Of a stretch of 64,000 bases of DNA, positions 17,109 through 25,525 are shown one piece after another. Made by a program: the position numbers and the translations under genes. The stretch comes from CALFVT01 sp039989855. Lineage in GTDB: Bacteria > Pseudomonadota > Alphaproteobacteria > Caulobacterales > Maricaulaceae. Numbering within the stretch: position 1 is the stretch's first letter; every line of letters begins with the position of its first letter. The stretch spans positions 62,001-126,000 of the forward strand of contig JBDXGZ010000027.1 of NCBI GenBank assembly GCA_039989855.1. Reading direction: 5' to 3'. The notes beneath the pieces were generated by a model. It saw nothing but the letters and a program-made list of their open reading frames with translations, did not search any database and was not told where the DNA came from.

Positions 17109-18179
17109 ATGGCCGCACGTCCTCCACAGCTTATCGGCGAGTCGCCCGCCTTCCACCGCCTGATGGATCAAATCTCCGATCTGGCAAGCCTTGAACGCCC
17201 CATCACCCTCACGGGGGAGCGCGGCACGGGTAAAGGCCTTCTGGCGGCGCGGCTGCATTTCCTCTCCCCGCGTTGGGAGCAAGGGTTTTTCGCCATTGAT
17301 AGTTCCACCTTATATAAAGAGATACAGACCTCACACCTATTTGGCGATGACGAGACAGACGGTAAAATTCTAGAGGCTAATAACGGCACGCTAATGATTG
17401 ACCATATTGATCATCTCAGCCTGTCGGTGCAAAAACGCCTCCTCCACTTACTTGAAAGCGGACAGGTCCTGCCCTCGGGCGGCGGCGAGCCTATAGAGGC
17501 GAATATCCGCATTATCGCGGCCACTCGAAACAATTTAGCGGAACTGATGCGGCACGACCTATTCGACCCTGACTTGCTCGACCGCTTGGCCTTTGCCCAC
17601 ATTCATATTCCGCCCCTCAGAGAGCGCCGCGAAGACCTGCTTCCCCTTGTGCAATATTTTGGCCGCCATATGGCAAGCGAGCTTGGCGCCGGTAGTTTCC
17701 CTGGATTCACGCCCGAAGCCCTGCTTGAGATGGAGAGCAAAACATGGAGCGGCAACATTGGTGAATTAAAAACCGCCGTCGAACGGAGCGTGGCCGAAAG
17801 CTTCCTCGCGGATGAGACTTTAAGTCAACCAATTCAAACGGTCCTTTACAATCCACTGCTTGAACCGTCCGCTGCCGCTCTGCCTTTTGAAATTCCTTCA
17901 AGCCTTCGCGGCGCAACCATTGCCGTCACCCCGCCGCTTACCACCTCTGGCAACGCATTAGTGGTTTCTGATAGACACACACCCGCAACACCAAAAAAAC
18001 TAGACACACCCGTCTCTACCACATCAGCCTTCCACGACCGAGTCATGGCCTTTGAACGCGCCCTCATTGACGAAGCCATGCGCATTGGCGACGGTCATCA
18101 AGGCAGAGCTGCCGCTCACCTCGACATGAGCTACCACGCCTTTCGCGGACTTCTGCGTAAACATGGACTCAAGAAGTAA
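17109..18179 (+). CDS. pspF: PspF-like AAA+ regulator lacking the GAFTGA loop and key ATPase residues
   Basis: The 356-residue protein aligns with PspF end to end. It has Walker A (36-42, GERGTGK), the DLLDRLAF and PPLRER segments, and a C-terminal Fis-type helix-turn-helix (RAAAHLDMSYHAFRGLLRKH). It lacks features needed by sigma-54 activators. The stretch with GAFTGA is deleted (FGDDETDG at 78-85 stands in its place). Walker B is I-D-H instead of L-D-E (98-99). The first arginine-finger position is Asp153. The sensor II Arg in GNIRELK is Gly218. DNA binding is probably kept, while classical sigma-54 activation is unlikely. The gene diverges from the psp operon. I saw no clear -24/-12 sigma-54 promoter in the AT-rich region between them. 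Confidence 0.9.
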   Translation: MAARPPQLIGESPAFHRLMDQISDLASLERPITLTGERGTGKGLLAARLHFLSPRWEQGFFAIDSSTLYKEIQTSHLFGDDETDGKILEANNGTLMIDHIDHLSLSVQKRLLHLLESGQVLPSGGGEPIEANIRIIAATRNNLAELMRHDLFDPDLLDRLAFAHIHIPPLRERREDLLPLVQYFGRHMASELGAGSFPGFTPEALLEMESKTWSGNIGELKTAVERSVAESFLADETLSQPIQTVLYNPLLEPSAAALPFEIPSSLRGATIAVTPPLTTSGNALVVSDRHTPATPKKLDTPVSTTSAFHDRVMAFERALIDEAMRIGDGHQGRAAAHLDMSYHAFRGLLRKHGLKK

Positions 18180-18194
18180 ACATGGGCTCAAGAA
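18157..18194. repeat. 19-bp tandem duplication at the 3' end of pspF
   Basis: The unit GTAAACATGGACTCAAGAA (18157-18175) is repeated at once as 18176-18194 with one mismatch. The first copy encodes the last codons of the PspF-like protein and the stop falls at the junction. It looks like a recent slippage or duplication event, because the two copies are nearly identical. Confidence 0.8.
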
Positions 18195-18316
18195 GTAGTG
18201 AAGTCTGTGTTGATTGACTCAGGCTGATAAAGCAAACACAAGGCAGTCATTATTTTAACGCGTGCCATCAGACCCTATCTGATATTTATTCTCTAACCCT
18301 CATATGAGAGAGATTT

Positions 18317-19645
18317 ATGTTTTCTACATCTAGAACCTTCACCCTCGGCATAGTTACCGCCCTTATGGTCGGTTGCGCGACACCTTCATCCACTGACACC
18401 GTCAGCAGTGGCCAGTTCGCCCCGACAGATAGAGCGCGCAACGTCCTAAGCTTTGCGGACACATTAGAAACCGTTCTTCCCTCCATTGTACGTATCGGAA
18501 AGGTTAGCAAAAATAGTGACGGCGAATTAGGTTTATCAGGCATTGGTTCTGGCGCCGTCATTGACGCCGAAAAAGGCTATGTTGTCACCAATGCTCACGT
18601 TGTCGAAGGCGGTGTGGGTTATCTCATCAACCTTCCCGATGGCCGCGTTGTCAAAGCGCGCCTTGTTGGAATTGACACCCCAACCGATATTGCTGTCCTG
18701 CAAGCCGAGGATATGCGTGTTGATGCGTTGAGCGTCGCCAATTCAGACAATTTACGTGTCGGTGATGTGGTTTTCGCTGTGGGTTATCCTCTCGGGTTGG
18801 AACAATCTATGTCACTCGGCGTGATTAGTGGTCTAGGCCGCTCCGCCTCCTCAAGCCACCTACAAGACTTCATCCAAACAGACGCAGCGATTAATTCAGG
18901 TAACTCAGGCGGACCTCTTTTGGATAGCCGTGGCCGCCTAATTGGGGTCAATACAGCGATTGTCAGCAAGAGCGGGGGAAGCAACGGTATCGGCTTTTCT
19001 GTCCCCGCCAGCCTGGCTGTTCACGTCATAGATCAACTGATTACCCACGGCACTGTCAAACGTGGGTCTATGGGTATCGAAATGGACAGAGTGAGCGAAG
19101 AGGCGTCAGAGCGAGCGGGAATAAACCATTGGGACGGCGCGCTCATTACGGGCGTGCGCCCCGAAAGCTCAGCCGAATTTGCAGGCTTACAAGCGGGGGA
19201 TATCATCACCCATTTTGGCGACAAGCGGATCAAAACGCCCCATTCGCTCCGTGCTATTATCGGCGTCTCAACACCCGGCAAGCCCTATTCACTCACCTAT
19301 ATTCGAGACAAGGGCGTTGAAAACACAATTGATATTGAAATTACACCTTTTAAAGCCCCCGCCGTTGAGAGCTTAGAGCAATTAGGCGCGTTCCTAAGGC
19401 CCGTGACCTCAAAGGACAATGTCTCCTCCAATATCAAAGGCGTTTACGTGCGGCGCGTTGCAGAAGGCAGCCCTGCGGATAAGGCCGGCCTCCAAGTGGG
19501 AGATATTGTCGGCGCGATCAACAATGAACTTGTGACATCAAAACATGTTTGCGACCGCCTCATCCACGAATCCAAAGGACGTGCCCGACTATTGGTTTAC
19601 AGATACGGCGTCCCTATCCCTGTCATTATCAACTCGGAAACGTAA
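18317..19645 (+). CDS. HtrA/Deg-type serine protease, lipoprotein, two PDZ domains
   Basis: The 442-residue protein has a lipobox ending in Cys20 (ALMVGC) and a trypsin-like domain with the triad His94 (VVTNAHVVEGG), Asp124 (TPTDIAVLQ) and Ser197 (NSGNSGGPLLD). Two PDZ domains follow at about 245-335 and 350-440 (ESSAEFAGLQAGDII and GSPADKAGLQVGDIV). DegP/DegQ-type proteases degrade misfolded envelope proteins. Lipidation would place this one on a membrane facing the periplasm. Its position next to the psp locus fits a shared envelope-stress role, but it has its own 137-base upstream gap and orientation. Confidence 0.92.
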   Translation: MFSTSRTFTLGIVTALMVGCATPSSTDTVSSGQFAPTDRARNVLSFADTLETVLPSIVRIGKVSKNSDGELGLSGIGSGAVIDAEKGYVVTNAHVVEGGVGYLINLPDGRVVKARLVGIDTPTDIAVLQAEDMRVDALSVANSDNLRVGDVVFAVGYPLGLEQSMSLGVISGLGRSASSSHLQDFIQTDAAINSGNSGGPLLDSRGRLIGVNTAIVSKSGGSNGIGFSVPASLAVHVIDQLITHGTVKRGSMGIEMDRVSEEASERAGINHWDGALITGVRPESSAEFAGLQAGDIITHFGDKRIKTPHSLRAIIGVSTPGKPYSLTYIRDKGVENTIDIEITPFKAPAVESLEQLGAFLRPVTSKDNVSSNIKGVYVRRVAEGSPADKAGLQVGDIVGAINNELVTSKHVCDRLIHESKGRARLLVYRYGVPIPVIINSET

Positions 19646-19683
19646 GACTGAACGGCGCGGCGGGGAGAGGAACTCACCGCCCC

Positions 19684-19779
19684 CTCACCCTGAGCCTGTC
19701 GAAGGGTCTCTCGCGGCTTAGAGTTTTGTCGTATCACGTCGCCATGCTTCGACAGGCTCAGCATGAGGGTGGTTTTTTT
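19684..19779. repeat. Long inverted repeat with T-run after the HtrA gene
   Basis: CACCCTGAGCCTGTCGAAG at the left side pairs with CTTCGACAGGCTCAGCATGAGGGTG on the right across a loop of about 50 bases, and TTTTTTT follows at 19773-19779. The CTGAGCCTGTCGAAG core is a widespread intergenic palindromic repeat in Alphaproteobacteria. With the T-run it could also end the HtrA transcript. Confidence 0.7.
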
Positions 19780-19875
19780 AAGTCCGCTCACCCCGCCTCA
19801 CCCACTCCGTGCAACCCGACCCCTGTTTTCATAGGGATGAACTCCAGACAGGACCTCTACGAACCTTGCCCCTTT

Positions 19876-19957
19876 CGTCATCATCAGGCTTGACCTGATG
19901 ATCCATCCCTCAACGCATGATAGACCCTCGTGTCAAGCACGAGGGTGACGGGTGAAG
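19876..19957. repeat. Two-hairpin intergenic repeat, copy 1
   Basis: Two palindromes, CATCATCAGGCTTGACCTGATGATC (19879-19903) and ACCCTCGTGTCAAGCACGAGGGT (19924-19946), are joined by a CCATCCCTCAACGCATGATAG linker. The same linker and the second palindrome occur in reverse orientation at 36314-36368. This is the kind of small palindromic repeat that spreads through intergenic DNA. Confidence 0.7.
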
Positions 19958-20007
19958 AAAAATCATCAATTATATCCACGCCTCTAAAACATCCCATATT
20001 ATACAAT

Positions 20008-20356
20008 CGTTCCGATCACACGGACGGTGATGTGCACGTTAACTTCATTGTGGTTGGAGGTTGGTGCTATGATCAGCAAGCCTAACGAGCCTGCCAGAAT
20101 AGCCGGACGCCCTGTAATCGCTTGGAGAAAAACCAAGGATAAGGTGAAAGCTGTGATGACCTAGACCAGATCGTTGTCTAGGGCCTTTGAAAAAGCCAAC
20201 CGTTGCGAAGGACTTTCCGTATTGCGGAAGGGTCAGGCACAAAGTGCGTCTGATATCCATTGCGTAAATTAAACATAGATTTGGTAACCATCGTAATGGA
20301 GACCTTCGCAAACTGTCCTTAAACTTGTTCCGAGAGGTGCGGGAAATATTCGCGTG
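20008..20356 (+). repeat. Dispersed ~350-bp element, copy A (inverted relative to copy B)
   Basis: This 349-base stretch matches the reverse complement of 35775-36121. Conservation is highest at both ends and weakest around 20105-20180. Within it TTGCGAAGG (20203-20211) is matched by CCTTCGCAA (20303-20311), giving a possible 9-bp stem around a ~90-base core. Reading frames through it are broken or differ between the copies, so I see no convincing gene. It fills most of the 19646-20375 gap, together with the palindromic repeats listed separately. Confidence 0.8.
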
Positions 20357-20375
20357 TTTTATTACAATCCACCCA

Positions 20376-20810
20376 TCACCACGCACCTATATCGACGAGT
20401 TGGGCGCGAATATGCGGCGGCAGGTTTTCAGCGCCAGAGGCCCCTTCAAGGTCAATGGGAGCGTCTTCGGGCTTGAGGTAGCGCCACCCTTGAAAGGCGC
20501 GCTTGGGCACGGGTATGACGGGAATAAGTGTCGGTGTCATCAGAATAGAGCAGGCTTTTCGGCCATCAGATGTTTGTGTCACCTCAAGGCCGACAATTTC
20601 ATTGCGGCATTGGATCATGCCTTTGATGACCCAATAGATCGAGCCGCCGTCGAGCAGCTCTTCACGACGTTTTGGGGTCATGCGCGTGACATGTTCATGA
20701 TAGGCCGAGAGGCCTAGTTGCTCACGGCGCGCGGCCACGAGCGTCTGCCACGCTTGAAGCGTCTCGATTGATTCAGAGCCAACCGAAAGTTTTTGGAGAT
20801 GTACAGTCAT
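20376..20810 (-). CDS. DUF1489 family protein
   Basis: The 144-residue protein fits DUF1489, a conserved alphaproteobacterial family. It has the start MTVHLQKLSVGSESIETLQAW, the HVTRMTPKRREELLDGGSIYWVIKG centre and a PVPKRAFQGWRYLKPEDAP segment near the end. The function of the family is unknown; I see no catalytic motif, signal peptide or membrane helix. ATG 20810 matches the family start, so the 24 upstream in-frame codons are not used. It ends 20 bases from repeat copy A. Confidence 0.88.
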   Translation of the reverse strand: MTVHLQKLSVGSESIETLQAWQTLVAARREQLGLSAYHEHVTRMTPKRREELLDGGSIYWVIKGMIQCRNEIVGLEVTQTSDGRKACSILMTPTLIPVIPVPKRAFQGWRYLKPEDAPIDLEGASGAENLPPHIRAQLVDIGAW

Positions 20811-20867
20811 AAGGTCATGATAAGTAACAAGGCGGCAGAGTCCAGTGACGGAATTGCGAGCAGGCAT

Positions 20868-20907
20868 AAAAAAACGGCCCAAGATGACATCACATCAGGG
20901 CCGTTTT
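20868..20907 (-). terminator. Intrinsic terminator after the cupin-like gene
   Basis: AAAACGGCCC (20871-20880) and GGGCCGTTTT (20898-20907) form a 10-bp stem. On the left-running strand a run of seven T residues follows. It would end the transcript of the gene at 20928-21848. Confidence 0.85.
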
Positions 20908-20927
20908 CAGTAAGTCTATTTATGACG

Positions 20928-21848
20928 TTAGAAATTACGCTCAAACGGCGTCACGTCGTAGATATTTTGATCGCCTTTACGGACTTCAAAGGTGACATAA
21001 TCTGTTCTAGTCACTTTTGCGCCCAATCCCGTCTTTTTCAGCACGCGGCCAAGAATGGATTTAATAGAGCGTGTCATCTCGCTATCTTCAGCGTAAGACG
21101 GCGAGAAGCCAAACTTACGGCGCAGCGTCGCATTGGTCAGAATAGCCGCATTTTTACGGCCACTCTCGGCTGTTGAATATTCCGTTGTCACTGAGACGCA
21201 GAAGGTTTCATTGATCACGCGGTGCGGCGTATTAAGCGGCCACGTAATCGCTTGGTCTTCGTCAAGTTTAAAGGTCTGAACGCCATTTTCAAATTCAGGC
21301 TTATAAGGAAGGTCATCAGATGTCGGATTAATAATCGTTTCTTCAAACGCTTCTTCGGGGAAATATTCGTCATTAAGCGGGTAAAGCAGTAAGCTTTTCT
21401 TCCCGCGCACATGCCATAAAATCGTTTCCGTCTTATCAAAGTGATAAGGCACAACCGCAAGCGGGGATGAGATTAAAATCCCTCCGCGCGGATTAAACGC
21501 ATTCAGCCCTGTTCTTTCAGAGAGGCTACCGTACATTTCATCTAAGGCCTGCTTATACTCAGGGTGGATGTTCATCGCACGGCGTAGGTTAATCCAGATC
21601 GCACCTGTCTTAGCAATATCAAGCAAGGTCTTACCATCGGCATTCCGAAAGTCACCTGTGCGAAAGGCCGTGTCTCCAGGGAGCGGCATAGCGCAAACAT
21701 CCATTTCTTCACGCGGGTGTTTTTCAAGTAAGGCAATCAACGCTTCATCTGTAAACAAACCTGTTGAATTCAAATTATGTTTAAACGTCAATGCACTTTT
21801 TTGAAACGCTGCTGAATGGTCATCAGACCAATTAGGTAACATATTCAT
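20928..21848 (-). CDS. Cupin-8/JmjC-like protein, possible 2-oxoglutarate oxygenase
   Basis: The 306-residue protein has a cupin fold signature with an H-x-D pair in VVPYHFDKTETILWHVRGKKSLLLYP and a later His in WPLNTPHRVIN. These three residues could form the iron-binding facial triad of a 2-oxoglutarate dioxygenase. The region between contains PRGGILISSP. No substrate is evident, and the fold also occurs in non-enzymatic cupins. ATG 21848 has an AGGAG ribosome site; the frame is open further upstream but overlaps the lysozyme gene. It is separated from that gene by 56 bases in the same direction. Confidence 0.75.
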   Translation of the reverse strand: MNMLPNWSDDHSAAFQKSALTFKHNLNSTGLFTDEALIALLEKHPREEMDVCAMPLPGDTAFRTGDFRNADGKTLLDIAKTGAIWINLRRAMNIHPEYKQALDEMYGSLSERTGLNAFNPRGGILISSPLAVVPYHFDKTETILWHVRGKKSLLLYPLNDEYFPEEAFEETIINPTSDDLPYKPEFENGVQTFKLDEDQAITWPLNTPHRVINETFCVSVTTEYSTAESGRKNAAILTNATLRRKFGFSPSYAEDSEMTRSIKSILGRVLKKTGLGAKVTRTDYVTFEVRKGDQNIYDVTPFERNF

Positions 21849-21904
21849 TTCATTCTCCTCATAACTCAGCCTGTTACACAGAAGATATTTAAAAACCTTT
21901 GAAA

Positions 21905-23233
21905 TTAACGACCCAAAAAGGACGACTTCATTATATAGTAAATAGATCCTAAAATTATGACCCCGCCCATTATAAGCCCAACAAGCGTTGCAATAGGCCC
22001 CCACGTCCCCATAAGCTCTACAGGCCCCTTCATCCACGCATACATGCTTAGCGCGACCATGATTAATCCAGATACAAGCATTATAATAAAAGGCACATTA
22101 GATTGACGTTCCATGTCATCTTTATCGGCAACCAGCACCTCAGCTTTTATCGCGCTCTCCGCAACAGATCTTTTACTACGAGACATATTTTCCTCGTTCA
22201 CTTGATCATCAAACCGCTCGCTACCTTCAGCGGTTTTGCCATCATTTAAGGGGCTTTTAGTCACTTTTTTACCACGGAATGGAAGAATAATTCCTGGTTT
22301 TTTACTGGTTACCGTTTCAGGCAACGGCGCATCGATTAAGCTATTAGGCATATCTGATATGTCCGTTTCTTCACCAATATGATCATCAATTAATGCGTCA
22401 AGCCGATTGCTGACTTCTGCCGCAGCTTCTGCGATTGACGACAATACCAAAGGTTCATCCGTTATTGTTACTTGATTGTCTTCAATAGTAACAGATTGAT
22501 CCGTATGCGGAACATCATCAACATCGACAGACGGTCCGACAAGAGGAACCTTGGATATTGACGGACCATCATCAACAACAAATTCGCTAAGTTCCAAACC
22601 ACCCGCAGGGCCATCTTCACGGCGGCGCCCGGGATTAGGTTGTTGATTGTAAGGGATGGCTTGCACATAACCGTTCGCATTGTCCAAATCGTACAGAGGC
22701 GCCCTTGTGGCGATTTGACGGGCCAAATCATAATCCTTTTCTGGCGGCAATGTATCCCTAGGGGATGTCGTCAACCGACGTTCTGGTTTCAAAAAGAGGG
22801 CTTTTTCCGCTGTTCTGCGTCGTACGAGTGCATCGATGACAAAAGTTTGACCATCCACTTCACCCTTACGCCAGACATCAAACCCATTAGCCGCATCGAT
22901 AGGCCGACCATTATTTATCGCTTTAACGATATCAGATTTTTTGAAAGCATCTGGCCCTATATTGTAGGCAAGTGAACAAAGTGCATCGAACTGCCCTTGG
23001 GTTAATGGCGCAAAGATCGCTTCATTAACGAGGCTTTCAACGGGTTGAATATCTTCACGTAAAAGATTTTCTGCTTCTTCCGGGGTCAAAGCAACAGCAT
23101 CTTGATCGGACATACGATGACCATATCCAACCACACTCTGTCCCGAAATGAGTATTCGACTCTCTGCGCGAAAGCCTTCGTAGGCTTTTATCAGACGGAA
23201 ACCGAGGTCTGAAACTGTGAATTGATGCGTCAT
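21905..23233 (-). CDS. Membrane-anchored phage-type lysozyme (GH24)
   Basis: The 442-residue protein begins with a T4-lysozyme-like domain (about 1-155). It has the catalytic Glu in KAYEGFRAES, the VVGYGHRMS loop, the TQGQFDALCSLAYNIG helix and a ...VRRRTAEKALFL end. A long, acidic, low-complexity linker of about 200 residues follows. Two hydrophobic helices (about 370-390 and 405-435) are at the C-terminus. Family members hydrolyse peptidoglycan. There is no N-terminal signal peptide and no phage gene nearby, so this looks like a cellular protein tethered to the inner membrane. How the N-terminal domain reaches the wall is unclear. Confidence 0.85.
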   Translation of the reverse strand: MTHQFTVSDLGFRLIKAYEGFRAESRILISGQSVVGYGHRMSDQDAVALTPEEAENLLREDIQPVESLVNEAIFAPLTQGQFDALCSLAYNIGPDAFKKSDIVKAINNGRPIDAANGFDVWRKGEVDGQTFVIDALVRRRTAEKALFLKPERRLTTSPRDTLPPEKDYDLARQIATRAPLYDLDNANGYVQAIPYNQQPNPGRRREDGPAGGLELSEFVVDDGPSISKVPLVGPSVDVDDVPHTDQSVTIEDNQVTITDEPLVLSSIAEAAAEVSNRLDALIDDHIGEETDISDMPNSLIDAPLPETVTSKKPGIILPFRGKKVTKSPLNDGKTAEGSERFDDQVNEENMSRSKRSVAESAIKAEVLVADKDDMERQSNVPFIIMLVSGLIMVALSMYAWMKGPVELMGTWGPIATLVGLIMGGVIILGSIYYIMKSSFLGR

Positions 23234-23349
23234 GGGCGTCCTATTACAAAACAGCTAAACTTATGAGCTGATGCATTGCAAAAACTGCGCCGAAACGGTG
23301 CTAATGACGCGAAAAACTCGCCTGTCACCTGAAATTTAGGAAGAACATT

Positions 23350-24744
23350 CTATAAAAGGAAAAGCGCAGCCAGACCTAAAAAGGCAAAAAAGCCAATAAT
23401 ATCAGTCACCGTCGTGACAAATACCGATGAAGATACAGCCGGGTCTGCCCCAGCACGCTTCAATCCCAAAGGCACTAATATGCCCGCAAGTGCCGCAAAT
23501 ATATGGTTCACGATCATCGCAGAGAACGCCACAAGCGCGAGCCGTATGTCGCCAAACCAAACAAAGGCGATCACGCCCAAAAGCGTTGCAAATATAATGC
23601 CATTTAAAATACCTGCTAAAGCTTCACGGCGGACGCTCCGCCACGCGGTTTGTGAGGTCAAATCACGCTCAGACAGAGCGCGAACGGCCACGGCTAATGT
23701 CTGCGTACCAGCATTGCCGCCCATAGACGCAACGATCGGCATTAACACAGCCAAAGCGACAATTTTAGCAATAGCAAAGTCAAATTGCGCGATTACAATC
23801 GAGGCCAATATCGCCGTGAATAAATTAACAAATAGCCACGGGGCACGAGACTTCACCGTCGATAAGGCCGTATCAGTGAGGCCCGCATCACTCACCCCCG
23901 CAAGAGCGAGAATATCTTCTTTATTTTCGTCTTGTATAATTTCAACAATATCATCGACGGTCATAATGCCGACGATACGCCCTGCGTTATCGGTCACGGG
24001 CGCGGAGATTAATGAGTATTTCTCAAACAGATAGGCCGCTTCTTCTTGGTCCATATCTTGCCCAACGGAAATCACCTCATCCGACAAGATAGATTGCAAG
24101 CTTTGCTCCCGGCAGGAGCGGATAAGTTGCGATAGTGAAATATACCCAATGGGACGAAAAGCCGTGTCGACAATCCAGATATTATGAAACTGATCAGGGA
24201 GATCACCGCCTGTGTCGCGCATATGGTCAATCGTATCCCCCACCGTCCAAAAGGGCGGCGCAGCGACAAATTCGCGCTGCATCAGGCGACCGATAGTCTC
24301 ATCATCAAAGGTTAGACTGGCCTCAAGTACCGCGCGGTCAGCATCATCAAGACGCTCGAGAACGTCTTCGCGCTGCGCCTCTTCCATCTCCTCAACGATC
24401 TGGGTCGCATCATCATTATCAAGATCTCCAATCGCCTCGGCAATTTGTGCAGATGGCAGGAGCGGTAAAATATCCTCGACCACCTCGTCTTCAAGCTCAG
24501 CCAGAACATCCGCTGTAATCAAGTGGCCGCCGCGCGCGATAAAGGTTTCGCGTTGCTCGTTAGTGAGTTGCTCAAATTGATCAGAAAAATCAGCCGGATG
24601 AATAGGACGAAGCGCGTCGCGAAATTCGCTAGCATCTGAAATTTTGAGGATAGCCAAGAGTTGGTTTTGATCGCCTGGGTCGAGGCGAGGCGTAAAATTC
24701 ACGTCATCAGAAGTCGTCGTCGGGACATTAGTGTCGTCAGACAT
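23350..24744 (-). CDS. mgtE: Magnesium transporter MgtE
   Basis: The 464-residue protein shows the MgtE layout. An N-terminal helical MgtE_N superhelix is rich in Asp and Glu (about 25-150). Two CBS domains (about 155-290) include the MTVDDIVEIIQ motif. Five C-terminal membrane helices include PIVASMGGNAGTQTL, which lines the pore. MgtE is a Mg2+-gated Mg2+ channel in the inner membrane, where cytoplasmic Mg2+ bound by the N and CBS domains closes it. No M-box riboswitch is visible upstream; a TGCCCCTTGCGCAGGGGCA palindrome at about 24803-24821 lies in the short leader region. Confidence 0.95.
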   Translation of the reverse strand: MSDDTNVPTTTSDDVNFTPRLDPGDQNQLLAILKISDASEFRDALRPIHPADFSDQFEQLTNEQRETFIARGGHLITADVLAELEDEVVEDILPLLPSAQIAEAIGDLDNDDATQIVEEMEEAQREDVLERLDDADRAVLEASLTFDDETIGRLMQREFVAAPPFWTVGDTIDHMRDTGGDLPDQFHNIWIVDTAFRPIGYISLSQLIRSCREQSLQSILSDEVISVGQDMDQEEAAYLFEKYSLISAPVTDNAGRIVGIMTVDDIVEIIQDENKEDILALAGVSDAGLTDTALSTVKSRAPWLFVNLFTAILASIVIAQFDFAIAKIVALAVLMPIVASMGGNAGTQTLAVAVRALSERDLTSQTAWRSVRREALAGILNGIIFATLLGVIAFVWFGDIRLALVAFSAMIVNHIFAALAGILVPLGLKRAGADPAVSSSVFVTTVTDIIGFFAFLGLAALFLL

Positions 24745-24845
24745 GTCGAAGCCTCCTGTATCAATGTGAATTGGGTTACATCATTTCAACCGCCTTATGG
24801 CCTGCCCCTTGCGCAGGGGCAAGATAGAGTTTCAATATAGCCAGA

Positions 24846-24872
24846 AAAAACCGCCCCATAAGAGACGGCTTT
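24846..24872 (-). terminator. Probable terminator after the first DUF805 gene
   Basis: On the left-running strand AGCCGTC pairs with GGGCGGTT (two wobble pairs) and a run of six T residues follows. It is positioned to end the transcript coming from 25427-24906, just upstream of mgtE. The stem is imperfect, so the call is moderate. Confidence 0.5.
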
Positions 24873-24905
24873 CAAAATCGGTGATATAAACTTTATAAGT
24901 AAATT

Positions 24906-25427
24906 TTACGCGCTTGGCACGTCACCAAACTGATTTTCATTAGGGTCTTGTTTAAGGAATAAGTTAATAAGAAACGCGCCAAACATCCAAGCTACAAAAC
25001 TAGCGATGGACATAGGAATAGCTGAATTCTTAGAAATAGCTGGTGCGTATTCCTTTGCGATTTCTCTCATTATTTTAAAATCCCCCTCTTCACGGGCGGC
25101 TTTTAAAAGTTCGTTCATATCAGCAAGAGGTACACCCCCTGTCTTATTTTGAACAAATATAGCCACAGCAATGGTTAGAACAACCAATAAGATAAACCAA
25201 ACAATAGACATCCACCCTGATTTGCCGCCATCGTGACTACGTTTAATCAATAAGAAGAAAGCTGGAATATAAAGTAAAAAAGCAACTAAACCCAATGCTT
25301 TCCCAAGACTAAAATTAAAAGCCGGCACAATAGCAATTAAGGTGCTAATAATACCTATAATAGCCATCCCCTTCAAAAATTCACTTGTCCCAATACGGCC
25401 AGTTGGTGAAAATAATAAATTTCCCAT
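24906..25427 (-). CDS. DUF805 inner-membrane protein
   Basis: The 173-residue protein has four predicted membrane helices and the DUF805 start (MGNLLFSPTGRIGTSEFLKGM). The family motif of basic residues after the second helix appears as LLIKRSHDGGKSGW. A cytoplasmic or periplasmic stretch of about 50 residues separates helices three and four. The function of DUF805 is unknown. It has an AAGGGAGGG ribosome site. A second DUF805 gene lies 98 bases upstream in the same direction, probably an old duplication. Confidence 0.85.
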   Translation of the reverse strand: MGNLLFSPTGRIGTSEFLKGMAIIGIISTLIAIVPAFNFSLGKALGLVAFLLYIPAFFLLIKRSHDGGKSGWMSIVWFILLVVLTIAVAIFVQNKTGGVPLADMNELLKAAREEGDFKIMREIAKEYAPAISKNSAIPMSIASFVAWMFGAFLINLFLKQDPNENQFGDVPSA

Positions 25428-25525
25428 TTTACCCTCCCTTTATAATCAAGGAGTAAACTATCGCAATATTTACCGATAATCAATAAGAAATGAGGTTTTA
25501 GCCTTAATGCCTAGGTAAATAGACG

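Noticed and set aside
20045..20386. 113-codon frame inside repeat copy A
   Set aside because: The frame is not kept in copy B, where stops and shifts occur, so it is more likely a by-product of the repeat than a gene.
21905..23233. Prophage remnant suggested by the phage-type lysozyme
   Set aside because: No holin, tail, capsid or integrase gene is nearby and the protein carries cellular-type linker and membrane segments.
23414..24034. 206-codon frame opposite mgtE
   Set aside because: It is the antisense shadow of a well-conserved transporter gene and shows no family resemblance.
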